From Bactericera cockerelli (lineage: Eukaryota; Arthropoda; Insecta; Hemiptera; Triozidae): a DNA stretch of 64,000 nucleotides. The stretch covers positions 21,336,576 to 21,400,575 of the forward strand of contig CM044966.1 in the NCBI GenBank assembly GCA_024516035.1, read 5' to 3'. Positions 1 through 10,500 of the stretch are shown here, piece after piece (position 1 is the stretch's first letter; each line of letters begins with the position of its first letter). The notes under the pieces are model-generated. The model saw only the letters and a list, made by a program, of their open reading frames with translations, did no database searches and was not told the DNA's origin. Position numbers and translations under genes: made by a program.

Positions 1-24
1 CGCCCCTCCTACTTCTCACTCATC

Positions 25-164
25 CTATTTTAATAAAGAAAATCATTTCTACCCACTATTCCCTAATTACATAGAATACGACGTTCTCATAGAACAATGC
101 GGTCTTCCTGCCTTGAAAGATAGGAGACGGGAAACAGTGTAGACGTTAGTAAAAAAAAAAAAAA
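25..164 (+). repeat. A-tailed insert in array I, first copy
   Basis: About 140 bp of non-satellite sequence starting TATTTTAATAAAG and ending in a 14-base A run, embedded in the 32-bp array. A near-identical copy lies at 1274-1410. The A tail suggests a short retroposed sequence. Its repetition with the flanking units shows that about 1.25 kb of array plus insert was duplicated as one block. Confidence 0.8.
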
Positions 165-1273
165 TCCAACCTCTCGCCCCTCCTACTTCTCACCCATCCC
201 ACCTCTCGCCCCTCCTACTTCTCACTCATCCAAACACTCGCCCCTCCTACTTCTCACACATCCCACCTCTCGCCCCTCCTACTTCTCACACATCCAACCT
301 CTCGCCCCTCCTACTTCTCACACATCCAACCTCTCGCCCCTCCTACTTCTCACACATCCACCTCTCGCCCTTCCTACTTCTCACACATCCAACCTCTCGC
401 CCTCCTACTTCTCACATCATCCACCACTCGCCCTCCTACTTCTCACACATCCAACCTCTCGCCTCCTCCTACTTCTCACACATCCACCTCTCGCCCCTCC
501 TACTTCTCACACATCCAACCTCTCGCCCTCCTACTTCTCACCATCCAACCCTCGCCCCTCCTACTTCTCACACATCCCACCTCTCGCCCCTCCTACTTCT
601 CACACATCCAACCTCTCGCCCTCCCACTTCTCACACATCCAACCTCTCGCCCCTCCTACTTCTCACACATCCCACCTCTCGCCCTCCTACTTCTACATCC
701 ACCCAACATCCAACCTCTCGCCCCTCCTACTTCTCACACATCCCACCTCTCGCCCCTCCTACTTCTCACACATCCAACCTCTCGCCCCTCCTACTTCTCA
801 CACCATCCAACTCTCGCCCTCCTACTTCTCACACATCCCACCTCTCGCCCCTCCTACTTCTCACCATCCAACATCTCGCCTCTCCTACTTCTCACACATC
901 CACCTCTCGCCCCTCCTACTTCTCACCCATCCAACCTCTCGCCCCTCCTACTTCTCACACATCTACTCTCGCCTCTGCTTCTCACATCCAACTCTCACCC
1001 TCTACTTCTCACACATCCAACCTCTCGCCCCTCCTACTTCTCACACATCCCACCTCTCGCCCCTCCTACTTCTCACACATCCCACCTCTCGCTCCTCCTA
1101 CTATTCACACATCCAACCTCTCGCTCCTCCTACTTCTCACACATCCCACCTCTCGCCCCTCCTACTTCTCACATATTCCACCTCTCGCCCCTCCTACTTC
1201 TCACATATTCCACCTCTCGCCCCTCCTACTTCTCACCCATCCAACCTCTCGCCCCTCCTACTTCTCACTCATC

Positions 1274-1410
1274 CTATTTTAATAAAGAAAATCATTTCTA
1301 CCCACTATTCCCTAATTACATAGAATACGACGTTCTCATAGAACAATGCGGTCTTCCTGCCTTGAAAGATAGGAGACGGGAAACAGTGTAGACGTTAGTA
1401 AAAAAAAAAA
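1274..1410 (+). repeat. A-tailed insert in array I, second copy
   Basis: Second copy of the insert at 25-164, differing mainly in the length of the A run. The flanking satellite units also match those around the first copy, so this is a higher-order repeat of about 1.25 kb rather than an independent insertion. Confidence 0.8.
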
Positions 1411-2236
1411 ATCCAACCTCTCGCCCCTCCTACTTCTCACCCATCCCACCTCTCGCCCCTCCTACTTCTCACTCATCCAAACACTCGCCCCTCCTACTTC
1501 TCACACATCCCACCTCTCGCCCCTCCTACTTCTCACACATCCAACCTCTCGCCCCTCCTACTTCTCACACATCCAACCTCTCGCCCCTCCTACTTTTCAC
1601 TCATCCAACCACTCGCCCCTCCTACTTCTCACACATCCAACCTCTCGCCCCTCCTACTTCTCACACATCCAACCTCTCGCCCCTCCTACTTCTCACACAT
1701 CCAACCTCTCGCCCCTCCTACTTTTCACTCATCCAACCACTCGCCCCTCCTACTTCTCACTCATCCAACCACTCGCCCTTCCTACTTCTCACACATCCAA
1801 CCTCTCGCTCCTCCTACTTCTCACACATCCCACCTCTCGCCCCTCCTACTTCTCACACATCCAACCTCTCGCCCCTCCTACTTCTCACACATCCCACCTC
1901 TCGCCCCTCCTACTTCTCACACATCCAACCTCTCGCCCTTCCTACTTCTCACTCATCCAACCACTCGCCCCTCCTACTTCTCACACATCCCACCTCTCGC
2001 CCCTCCTACTTCTCACACATCCTACCTCTCGCTCCTCCCACTTCTCACACATCCAACCTCTCGCCCCTCCTACTTCTCACACATCCCACCTCTCGCCCCT
2101 CCTACTTCTCACACATCCAACCTCTCGCCCCTCCTACTTCTCACACATCCAACCTCTCGCCCCTCCTACTTCTCACACATCCCACCTCTCGCCCCTCCTA
2201 CTTCTCACCCATCCAACCTCTCGCCCCTCCTACTTC

Positions 2237-2719
2237 TCACTCATCCAACCACTCGTCCTTCCTGCTTCCCACACATCCAACACACAGCCGCCGTCTCTGT
2301 CTCTTCTTCTTCGCGTCCGCCTCCGCTGCATTTCTCGCCTCCTCAGTCCTTCTCGCCTCCGCCAGTCTCGTCCTCTCCTCTTCTTCCTGCTCGCTTATCG
2401 GCCGTCTCCTCCTCGCGTCTGCCTCCGCTGCATTTCTCGCCTCCTGAGCCCTTAACCACGCCGCATGTCTGCCTTGCCTCGCCCTCTGCTCTTCTTCTTG
2501 ATCTCTCATCTGCCGCTCTATTCTGGCCTGTCTTTGCATTCTTTCCAATTCACTCGCCACATGTTCCTCGTATCTCAGCCGACGCGACCTCTGCTGTTGT
2601 GTCTCTGGCTTGTTGAGGACGAACCATTGTATTTCTTTCCTTGTCTCCTCTGAGGCTGGAATGGTGTCGGTATAGTTACCCCCGTGTAATTGGTTGGTCT
2701 CTGCCGACGACATGTGGGC
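2237..2719 (-). CDS. Secreted-protein family gene 1, exon 2 (mature protein)
   Basis: Not a family I recognise. The exon opens at 2719 after a good 3' splice site (pyrimidine-rich TTTATTCTTTCAG) and reads in phase 0: AHMSSAETNQ, then a sequon NYT, a conserved stretch ETRKEIQWFVLNKP, then a charged Arg/Glu/Ala-rich segment with repeated EARNAAEAD blocks that is probably helical or coiled coil. It ends at TGA 2237-2239. Exon 1 (10361-10408) supplies the start and signal peptide; the join is phase 0 to phase 0, giving about 176 residues. Predicted signal cleavage is near MSSA/E. Four paralogues lie upstream in the window. The last 32 bp are a diverged unit of the adjacent satellite, so the true 3' end may instead be a donor, GATGA/GTGAGA, just at the stop. 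Intact in the sequence shown; expression is unknown. Confidence 0.7.
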   Translation of the reverse strand, partial: AHMSSAETNQLHGGNYTDTIPASEETRKEIQWFVLNKPETQQQRSRRLRYEEHVASELERMQRQARIERQMRDQEEEQRARQGRHAAWLRAQEARNAAEADARRRRPISEQEEEERTRLAEARRTEEARNAAEADAKKKRQRRRLCVGCVGSRKDEWLDE

Positions 2720-2735
2720 CTGAAAGAATAAAGCA

Positions 2736-2830
2736 AGCCAGCGTCGATGCCACGTTGCATACACCAGGCTCTCGATTCAGAGAGAACTCTCATGTGCGCC
2801 AACACAAGGGAGGACTGTGCCCCGGACCCT
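2736..2830 (+). repeat. 5S-rRNA-like SINE fragment at the gene 1 exon 2 acceptor
   Basis: Starts GCCAGCGTCGATGCCACGTT and continues with CATACACC, matching the 5' half of the 5S-derived SINE that is complete at 48656. It sits about 16 bp upstream (minus strand) of the exon 2 acceptor. The same arrangement is found in genes 2, 3 and 4, so the insertion predates the gene duplications. Confidence 0.65.
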
Positions 2831-2859
2831 GGGTTAGAGCCAGCACCAGGTAAAAAAAC

Positions 2860-3102
2860 ACTGCCAATTATGGACACAATACTTTCTCGTGATTGTTTCA
2901 CATTGTACGAGTATGCACGTGGCAATTTTGATTTTTTCTACTAAATCACTTGTATCTCCAAAACCGCTTAATAGATTTTCTTCAAATTTGTTTTACATGG
3001 TAGAATACCGTTTTTTCTACATTCTAGATTCTACAAAAAATTCTTTATAGGAAAATCGTGGGCCTAATTTTTTGACTTTTTTGTCGAAAATATTGGATTT
3101 TC
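2860..3102. repeat. Intron repeat block (arm 1)
   Basis: Contains ACACAATACTTTCTCGTGA, CTTGTATCTCC and TACATTCTAGATTCTAC. The same block recurs at 13980, 23240, 27650, 34900 and 43250, and inverted at 12040-12295, 27310-27530 and 42900-43130. Inverted copies therefore lie on both sides of exon 1 of genes 1-3. No coding potential is seen. Confidence 0.7.
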
Positions 3103-3129
3103 TTAACACATCTATAGTATAGTAGTGCT

Positions 3130-6100
3130 TTATTTAGACTGTCGGCTCGAGACAGGAAGTCCCATTACGCTAACAGTTTAATATAGCACCTCTTTATTTA
3201 TTTAAATAGATAAAATAATATACAACTATTACAATTAATAAGGTATAAAAATACAAAATAAAAAAGGGATCCACACACACACACACATTCACACCTAGCA
3301 TGAGTAGAAAGGAGAGAGGAAGGAGTGGTTAGAGGGATTGGGATTTTAAAGGGCTAAGGAGTGGTTGCCAACTGCTTCAGTAATCTTTGCTTTAAAGGAA
3401 TATTCAGATAATGAGTTAAGGATTGGATAGGGTACGGAGTTCCAGAGGTTCACAGATGAGATAAGGAACCCTTTGTGGTACGCTTTCGTTCTACAGGATG
3501 GGATTTCTAGGAGGAGTGGGTGAGACCTAGTTTCTCTTGTGCTAATAGTAGAACGAAAGCTATATTTTTCAAACAGATAGGAAGGAGACTGTTTAGATAG
3601 GATTTTGAAAACGAAAAATAGAGTAAGGAGTTTTCTCCGGTCCTCTACCTTTAACCACTGAGGACGGTTCAGGTAGGGAGTTATATGTTCCCAGCGCCTA
3701 ACATTGAAAATAAAACGAGCACATGCGTTTTGTGCCCGTTGTAATCTAATTGATTCCTCCTGGGTGAGTCCCAGGAAGATTGGGGCACAATATTCAAACA
3801 AAGGCAAAACATAGAATTTTATAAGGAGTTTTCTTGAGTTCAGTGAGAGATACTTTTTAAGACGACCTAATGATCATAGTGCCCCGAAGACCTTTTTCCT
3901 TACATTGCGCACCTCAACAGCCCAGCTCAAGGTATCGTCAAAATATTATACCTAGATTTCTTGCTGATTGTACGACTTCAATGTCATCTCCATTTACTTG
4001 GATGAAGGGAGATGGCGGGCAGATATTTCGAAGAATTCCAGGGCTAGCAATCAGTAAAACCTTAGTTTTTGAAGAATTTATTTTAAGTCCATTGATTTTT
4101 GACCACTCTACAAGTTTGTTTTTGATTTGATCAAATTTAAATTTTATTGTTTATAAATCATAGTACAAAGGCCTCATCGAGCCCTTGGTTGACAGGAAAT
4201 GTGCCAAGTATGGCCGCCGCATTGCCTCTTTGGACGGCCATAGCAAGTCTCTGTTTGAAATAAAATGCCGATTTCTTGTCGCCTGTCACTTCAATCAAAC
4301 GTCGCCCCACCTCTTTGACCAGAAGTTGTACGGATGCTCCCCACGGGCCGAGGGTTTCGAAGGCCAGGGGTATGAAAAGGAAATTCTGCATCATGATGTT
4401 TTCGTACTTGCTCCTCTTTCTCTGGCTCGCCTCTTCCGCAGCAGAGCCTTTTGTGTGGCTTATTTTCGATATATATGATGGAGCTAGCGTGTCAACACAC
4501 GTACAATCCCACACCAGGCTTTTTCCATTTTTCCATGGTACAAGAGTGATCCCGTCAGGTCTCTTACCGTCACTCCGTGACAGACCGACTGGTTCCAGTG
4601 TTGCCGGTACATGAATAGATGTGAGAACACGGTGTACAATATTGTTCAGTTCGGAGTGGCGTGGAAATCTTCCTTTACTCTTCATACAACTCAGTCCATG
4701 CAAACCATTTTCTTCTACCATCGTTCCACATTCACATCGATGCTTTTTCACAATAGAACAGCCCAAACGTAATGCAACACAAGTTCTAAAAGTGAGGTTG
4801 TCCATGTAAGTACCAATATTCTTTGATGGGAAAGCGTGAAGCCAAACACCAGATTCTTTTGCTTGTAGAGCCAAGAAACGAGCTTTGTCAACTAAATTAT
4901 CATACTGACACTTTTGTTCAATGCATCTTTCTATATTTAGGGTATCCCAACTCTTTTGGGAACTTGGCTCTTCAGGGATGATGTCACCATGGTCTTCTTG
5001 CCAGCAAACTAGAGCCTCTTCTAGCAGTGATATTTCAGTTCCATGATCCATGAATGATAGGATTTGCGAGACCATGGGCTGAACACCATAGACGGAGCTC
5101 AAGAAAGCGGGTAGTGCCAAGTCATCAATCCTGCGAAGACCGAGACCTCCCTGGGCTATAGGCAGAGTGGCCTGGTTCAACTGAGCTTCGTTGAGTGACG
5201 TGTTCAAGATGGATTCTAGAGATTCATGAAACATTTTGTCGATTGAAGATATTGTATCTTGGAACTTCCAGAATGGTGCAGTGCGAAGTAAGTACGTCAG
5301 CTTGGGTATAAGAAGACAATTCCTGAGCAAGGTGTAGCTAGTATGCATGTCTAAGCCCTCAAGACGCTGAATTAACAATTTTAATTTGTCGATTTTTTCT
5401 CGAACAAAACTTGAAAAACCACTTTCAAAAATTGGAGATCCCAACAAATTTAACTCAGATCTTTTCACAAGACAAATACCGGGTGCTAGTGACAGGAGAC
5501 GATTAACATCATCATCATTAGAGTCATTTGCCAGGAATAGCTCACATTTAGACGGATTAACTTTTAGTCCCATGCTGTTTGCCAGGTTTGACAACTTCAA
5601 GAAATCATCTAAAACAACAGCTGAATTATCACCAAGGGTCACATCATCTAGATACCACGCGTTCAGTTCTGAGTTCATTGACTGAGCAATGGTATGAACA
5701 GCCAAACTGAACAGAAGTGGACCGCAAGGATCACCTTGTTGACATCCTGTGGCAGATGGAATGACGTCAGAGCCGTAGAACAGGAAAGATGGTTCTCTGT
5801 AGCACTGGAAGAGGAATGGAAATATCTCTGGCATTTTTTGTTTTAGTTGGTCCAGCATCACATCTCTGGAAACACAGTTGAAGGCGTTTGTAAAATCGCT
5901 TTTCAACAGAATTTTGTCTTTCTTTTCAGGGCGAGTTAAGTATGTTCTGACAGAATGGACAAGTGCCTCACAACCCTGTTTCACACCAACCCCCAATTGA
6001 TTGGGTACAAAGTACTGGTACAGGCTCGCTTGCGCGCGTTGACTTGCTAGTTTGGAAACCAGTCTTCTGAAAACATTCCCAACAGCAATGGGACGTACTC

Positions 6101-6745
6101 CTCCATCTTTTTTAAGAAAGGAACACAATGACGCGCCATAGAGGAGAGGACAAGTTTGTTGATTTCTCTATTGATGATTTCGGCCGCTTCAATAATTTCG
6201 TCTGGTTTGAATACAGAGTAGAGTTGTAAATCAACTGCGTATAGATGAAAGCGAGATGATAAGAAACAAGTAGAGATATCGTTGATGAACAGACTGAACA
6301 GTAGAGGACCAAGAACGGAGCCTTTAGGTACCCCTGAAACTACTGGCATCCATTTGGACCTCTTATTGCTTGCTCCTAGTACACATTGAGTTCGTCCAGA
6401 CAGGTAAGATCTGAACCAGTCAATAGTGTTTTCATGAAATCCAAATGATTTCATTTTGGAGAGCAAAATTTGGTGAGAAACTAGGTCAAAAGCTTTAGAA
6501 AAGTCAAAAAGTACGAGAATTGTGGCCATCTTGTTATCCTTAGCTTGCTGGATGTCATCGGTGACTTTTAATAGTGCAGAGCATGTACTATGACTTGAAC
6601 GAAACCCTGATTGGAAAGAACTAAGGTGATTGTGATTATTGAGATGCTTGATAACTTGAAGATATATCATACGCTCTAGAACCTTTGAGAGAGAGCAAAG
6701 GAGACTGATAGGTCTGAAATCAGATGAACCTGAGGGGTCTAAAAC
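3130..6745 (-). pseudogene. CR1/Jockey-group non-LTR retrotransposon RT, interrupted copy
   Basis: RT parts read FRPISLL, FDFSKAFD and GVPKGSVLGPLLF (normally GVPQGS), on the minus strand from about 6745 down. The coding sequence is split by a 2.03-kb insertion (4121-6149); its C-terminal part continues at 3346-3807 (FEYCAPIFLG...). The catalytic box reads YAVD instead of YADD, and a TGA lies between the RT core and the C-terminal part (both shared with the copy at 35140-36860). 5'-truncated: no endonuclease domain. Dead. The 3' end carries an (AC)n tract near 3270. Confidence 0.85.
4121..6149 (-). mobile_element. RLE-type (R2/R4/Utopia-like) non-LTR retrotransposon, 5'-truncated, nested
   Basis: An open frame of about 656 residues (6128-4158) with no ATG start. 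It has the RT motifs KDGGVRPIAVGNVF, motif A D78 (KSDFTNAFN), QQGDPCGPLLF and the catalytic YLDD (159-162). The C-terminal third has CECG...HGLSC, then RH and RPDG...VWDCTCVDT, a zinc-knuckle plus PD-(D/E)XK arrangement as in retrotransposons with a restriction-like endonuclease. The frame is open to its stop, so the insertion is fairly young. An 11-bp target duplication ACAAGTTTGTT flanks it (4110-4120, 6150-6160). The unoccupied target is seen near 36267 in the paralogous copy. The clade within the RLE group is uncertain. Confidence 0.85.
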
Positions 6746-7122
6746 TGAAATTCTCTCCTGGCGCCAAAATTTTTTTTTTTTGTTGATAATTTTGTACTTA
6801 GGCTTACTTGGGTTAGTTTTGTGAAAATAGAAATGATTTTTTTTTATTCTTTACATGGTTTTTTCGCAATTTTCTTCGTGTACACCGGTGATCACGCGCG
6901 CCCCTAGCACATTATGGAAATGCAAACAGTCCGGGCCAAGCAAATATGTAGGTTCTCCTGGGGCCAGAGATTCATTCTACCTATAGTTTCAATGTAAATT
7001 GTGTGCACTATGCCACACATCAGCATAGAGCACTCTGGGTAGCGTGTGGATATGTGATCACGCGGTCCCTGACAGTACTCAATTCGTGTGCACCGGTGTT
7101 CACATGGCGCTAGATGTGTTAA

Positions 7123-7348
7123 ATAACAGAGTCAAGCAAAAATGTGTTTAAAAATTAAATATAAATGCACCATATAAACGCTAATAAGCATACACATACA
7201 AAATTTCATCAAAATCGGGTGTACCGTTCCCGAGATATAAGCGTTTAAGTAAAAACATAGTGGTCAGGCGCATGGTCTCTATCACCAAGAACCGCTAGTA
7301 CGAAAATGGTGATTTTAAAATGGGACCATCAACATAATGTCCATTATA
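7123..7348. repeat. Intron repeat block (arm 2)
   Basis: Contains AAATCGGGTGTACCGTTC, GAGATATAAGCGTTTAAGT and TCTATCACCAAGAACCGCTA. It recurs at 14490, 23900, 27970, 28270, 37290 and 43560, and inverted at 11570-11740, 26930-27090 and 42530-42680. Its TTAA and TATA motifs serve as insertion sites for three different elements in this window. No gene is seen. Confidence 0.7.
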
Positions 7349-9049
7349 CAGGGTGTCCCGTATACAGATGCAAATATTTTGAGGGTAGGTTCAGCCCACC
7401 GTGAACTATCATATGAGCGAAACTTGCAGTGGGGCATTTTGCTTCGTTAAAGAGTTATGGCCAAATCCCTGTTTTTCCCACAGGTCTAGAGGTCACTTGG
7501 ATCGATGCACGTTTTTAAAGAAATGATAGCCAGTAGTTAAGTTTTGACTTGATGTATGGATAGTCATGCATATTGCCCTTCAAATGAAGTTGGTTGCATG
7601 AAAAAATAATGAAAGACCAGAGAGATATTTCATCATAAGTTCAATATTTTTCTAAAATTTGATTTTTCCCTTTTTTCCCTTTCGTGAATTTAGAGTACTT
7701 CTACAATTGCAATTCGGTGTATCACTAGTTAAAAAAATACCCTATTATGTTTAGTTTTAGAAAAAAGAAAGCTCATTTATATCACTTTAAAGATCATGGA
7801 ACGCAAGACACACAAAGCTCAAAAAACACTTCTGAATCATGATGGAAAATTCAAAGTTGGCTGAATTTTAACAGAATTGGCGCGTAATTTGAGGTATAAA
7901 TACACTGCTCTGGGATGTTTCACAGAAGGAAATTGATCATTCACAGTGGTCGGTCGGTGTGAACTTTTATGTGAATGGGGTTTCGGGGTCACAGGGTTAT
8001 CGTGAGGAAAAATGAGAGAGGCTACAACGAAAGCAACAACCAGAGGTGTAATTATGGACAAAGAATACACATGGAGAAAGACTCTGCGCTAACAACGAAA
8101 ATTGTGATTTTATTTTTAGAATTAAAATTAAAAATATCATTTTTGTGTTAATCGCAATCGTGATATCAAAAACATAACAAAAAAGTGCTGAAAATTAACC
8201 TTGGGTAAAACTCGTACATCCAACCTTCAGGTTACTATTATTATTATTATACTTTATTGATAAACTTCAAACATGATACATTCTGCAACACAGGACATGA
8301 AATGAAGAGAACCCAAAAGAATATGTAGCGAACCAAGGGCGAGGTTAAAGCTTGTGGCTTTCTCTTCCACCGAACAAATTGATTGTCTTGTTATTTTAAT
8401 TATTAGATTTGATTGATATAGTTGGTTAATAGAACTATTTGTACTCAGAAAATTTTAATATGTAACTTGCAGTTGGCCCAAAAATGGTCACACAGACCGC
8501 TTCAGGCATCTTGTGTTCTTCAAAATGCAATAGCGCCCAGATTCAAAATTTGAAAGATGTGTTTCTCTCCTTCTGGTGCCGTTTAGTAAGGCGTATCTCA
8601 TCCGTTCCTTCACGCGTCTGAAAGAACTTGGAATTTATTGAAACAAAATAGCAGAGGGTATTTTTTTAACTAGTGATACACAGAATTGCAATTGTAGAAG
8701 TACTTTTAATTCACGAAAGGGAAAACAGGGAAAAATCAAATTTTAGGAAAATATTGAACTTATGATTAAGTATCTCTCTGGTCTTTCATTATTTTTTCAT
8801 GCAACCAACTTCATTTGAAGGGCAATATGCATGACTATCCATACATCAAGTCAAAACTTAACTACTGGCTATCATTTCTTTAAAAACGTGCATCGATCCA
8901 AGTGACCTCTAGACCTGTGGGAAAAACAGGGATTTGGCCATAACTCTTTAACGAAGTAAAATGCCCCACTGCAAGTTTAGCCTATATGATAGTCCACGGT
9001 GGGTTGAACCTACCCTCGAAATATTTGCATCCGTATACGGGACACCCTG
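7349..9049. mobile_element. Long-TIR element, CAGGGTGTCCCGTATAC ends, TA/TATA target
   Basis: Inverted arms of about 400 bp (7349-7740 and 8650-9049) with ends CAGGGTGTCCCGTATAC. The flanks are TATA on both sides, and the uninterrupted site (CCATTATATGTTTAC) is present at 24060 and 37450, so the insertion is well supported. The ends and TA-rich target fit a Tc1/mariner-like non-autonomous element. The 0.9-kb centre has no convincing transposase; a 77-codon minus frame at 7837-8070 is unremarkable. Confidence 0.8.
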
Positions 9050-10019
9050 TATATGTTTACAAAATTTTGTCAAAATCCGTTCAGTAGTTTCTGATATTTG
9101 GGCGTAACACGGAAGGTTTTTAACCGACACAAACTAAAGAAATTTATATAGAAATATTAGACCTACTTCCGAAATCAAATACTTTTAAAAATTATGTACA
9201 GCGTACAGTTGTACACGCATGAAGCAAAGTCTTTAAAATATGCAATCTGAAAATTTTCTGAAAGAGGCAGGTACACTCTTATATGAGTTATCAATATTGT
9301 TCTGCATATCACACGTTGACCCTAAATAACTCAACTAGAATCAGGGGTCAATGAAAATAAATAAACAACAAAAGAAAACGAGTTCTCTATTGTATTTTTC
9401 GCAAGAAAGGTACAATGTATTACGTAGGTACTACATAGATAACAATTGGATCTTTTATGGCGTACCTTTCTTTTGTGTTTAGATATGTAGAGTCAAGCCT
9501 TTTCTCATGAGAACGGTAATTCTCAGAAATCGTAACATGCTAACCGTGAGGTAGCTGGTAGATAGGAGACTTTCGTGAAATTGATTTTACATTAACTATT
9601 CCCGTTTAGTTATCTATATGTGTTACGTATGCAGTATGCATGCTTAGCGAGGATCTCAATTTTCCGAGGATCTGAATTTTCCTTATGGTTGCGAAATTGT
9701 CAAACAAAACTTAAGCGGTACCGCCAAAGCGCCGCCGAGTGACCGCGGAAGTTTTTTGTTGTTAATAACCTCGATCTGCAAGCATTTAAAACTTATAATC
9801 AAATTTCATATCATATACTTGAACCATATGCCCGTGGTAAGCCGAAAGAGAGAAAAAAAAAAAAAAATTGGTCCCAAATATTTTAGAACAATAGCTTCAG
9901 CGGCTTGATAATAAAAAAGGTAGAACATTCATTACCTAGATCTATTGGGACATCCAGATTTGAGAGTGAAAAAGCTCAACTTTAAAAAAATGGACATTTT
10001 GAAAATATTAATAGCTCTT
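9050..10019. repeat. Gene 1 intron, duplicated non-coding segment
   Basis: Matches 24076-25424 and 37456-38332/41580-41650 almost base for base apart from insertions. It contains a motif-rich stretch (GGTACCGCCAAAGCGCCGCCG) and a poly(A) of variable length. It is part of the duplicated intron of genes 1-3. No gene is seen. Confidence 0.6.
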
Positions 10020-10187
10020 CCCGACTAGGACTATAGAGTCCCATTAATCCAGCAGTAAACTCAAGACGTATTATTATGTGGTCAAAATCCCAAAAGGGAG
10101 GATAACTTATAATGTCCCGCCTGGGTTTTGAACCCGCGACCTCTGGCAATTGTCGGACGCCTTGACCACTAAGCTACCGGGACGGAC
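10020..10187 (-). mobile_element. tRNA-derived SINE, family A
   Basis: On the minus strand the head reads GTCCCGGTAGCTTAGTGG (A box), then GGTTCAAAACCC (B box), and closes with GCGGGAC pairing to the start. A tail with TTTTGGGATTTTGACCACAT follows. Relatives: 25425-25590, 41650-41823, 44905-45113, 56505-56678. The tRNA-like fold, the tail and the dispersed copies make it a SINE and not a working tRNA. Confidence 0.8.
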
Positions 10188-10360
10188 TGTATCACTCCAC
10201 CACACCAAATTAAAAAGTACAAGAGATATTCTACGTTACAGCACCAAGTGCTGATTTCACGTCTTTGTGCCTAGATATCTATACAAAAGATAGATGTCAC
10301 CCCAATTTTATAGAATTCTTTAATTGGAAATCGCAAGCTTTCTAATGAAGATTAACTCAC

Positions 10361-10408
10361 TTTCAGAACAATCAGAAAAAGCACCAGGACGATAATCTTC
10401 CGTAACAT
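10361..10408 (-). CDS. Secreted-protein family gene 1, exon 1 (signal peptide)
   Basis: ATG at 10406-10408, 16 codons: MLRKIIVLVLFLIVLK, then the donor AAA/GTGAGTTAATC. The peptide has a basic N-region and a long hydrophobic core, a typical eukaryotic signal peptide. The frame meets a stop two codons into the intron, so splicing is needed. Spliced in phase 0 to the acceptor at 2719 it gives MLRK...LK-AHMSSAE. Five such exons in the window keep ATG, frame and donor, which argues for selection or recent duplication. Too short to be found as an open frame on its own. Confidence 0.75.
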
Positions 10409-10500
10409 GGTGATGACTGGATGAACGTAACTCTATCTCTGACTCAGCCTCTGTATAGACTTGTGGAATGATCTGGATGATTCCGTGACTTTTGCCATCT
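10409..10500 (-). promoter_or_regulatory. Conserved 5'UTR/core-promoter block of gene 1
   Basis: About 90-100 bp upstream of the ATG is shared by all five copies (10409-10500, 25817-25912, 42055-42146, 47033-47130, 53491-53587). It contains GCGTTCATCC, GACTCAGAGA-like and GGAATGATCTGG words (gene-strand complements), and similarity stops abruptly upstream. It probably holds the transcription start. No clear TATA box is seen; an initiator is only suggested by TCAGAG. Confidence 0.4.

Larger units (their letters stand above)
1..2236. repeat. 32-bp minisatellite array I, downstream of gene 1
   Basis: CT-rich (plus strand) tandem array of about 65 units with a 32-bp period, core CTCGCCCCTCCTACTTCTC then ACACATCC. 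Variants drop or add single bases. It continues directly from the 3' end of gene 1 exon 2 (minus strand), whose last 32 bp are a diverged unit. On the minus strand each unit reads GGATG(T/G/A)GTGAGAAGT, which resembles a 5' splice site. The array runs off the window edge. Confidence 0.95.
3103..7122. mobile_element. TTAA-flanked TIR element carrying a nested retrotransposon
   Basis: Bounded by TTAA-CACATCTA on the left and TGGCGCTAGATGTG-TTAA on the right. The compact relative at 23477-23847 has complete 17-bp inverted ends at TTAA, and empty sites lacking the element exist near 27871 and 43478. A TTAA target is typical of piggyBac-type transposons; no transposase is present. Here the left inverted repeat is interrupted after CACATCTA by a 5'-truncated retrotransposon (3115-6745), probably with loss of a few target bases. 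Confidence 0.7.

Noticed and set aside
1..2236. CRISPR array
   Set aside because: Units of 32 bp are head to tail with no unique spacers, in eukaryotic sequence.
4158..6128. Host gene for a 656-residue protein
   Set aside because: RT and restriction-like endonuclease motifs, no ATG, and a target duplication show a retrotransposon.
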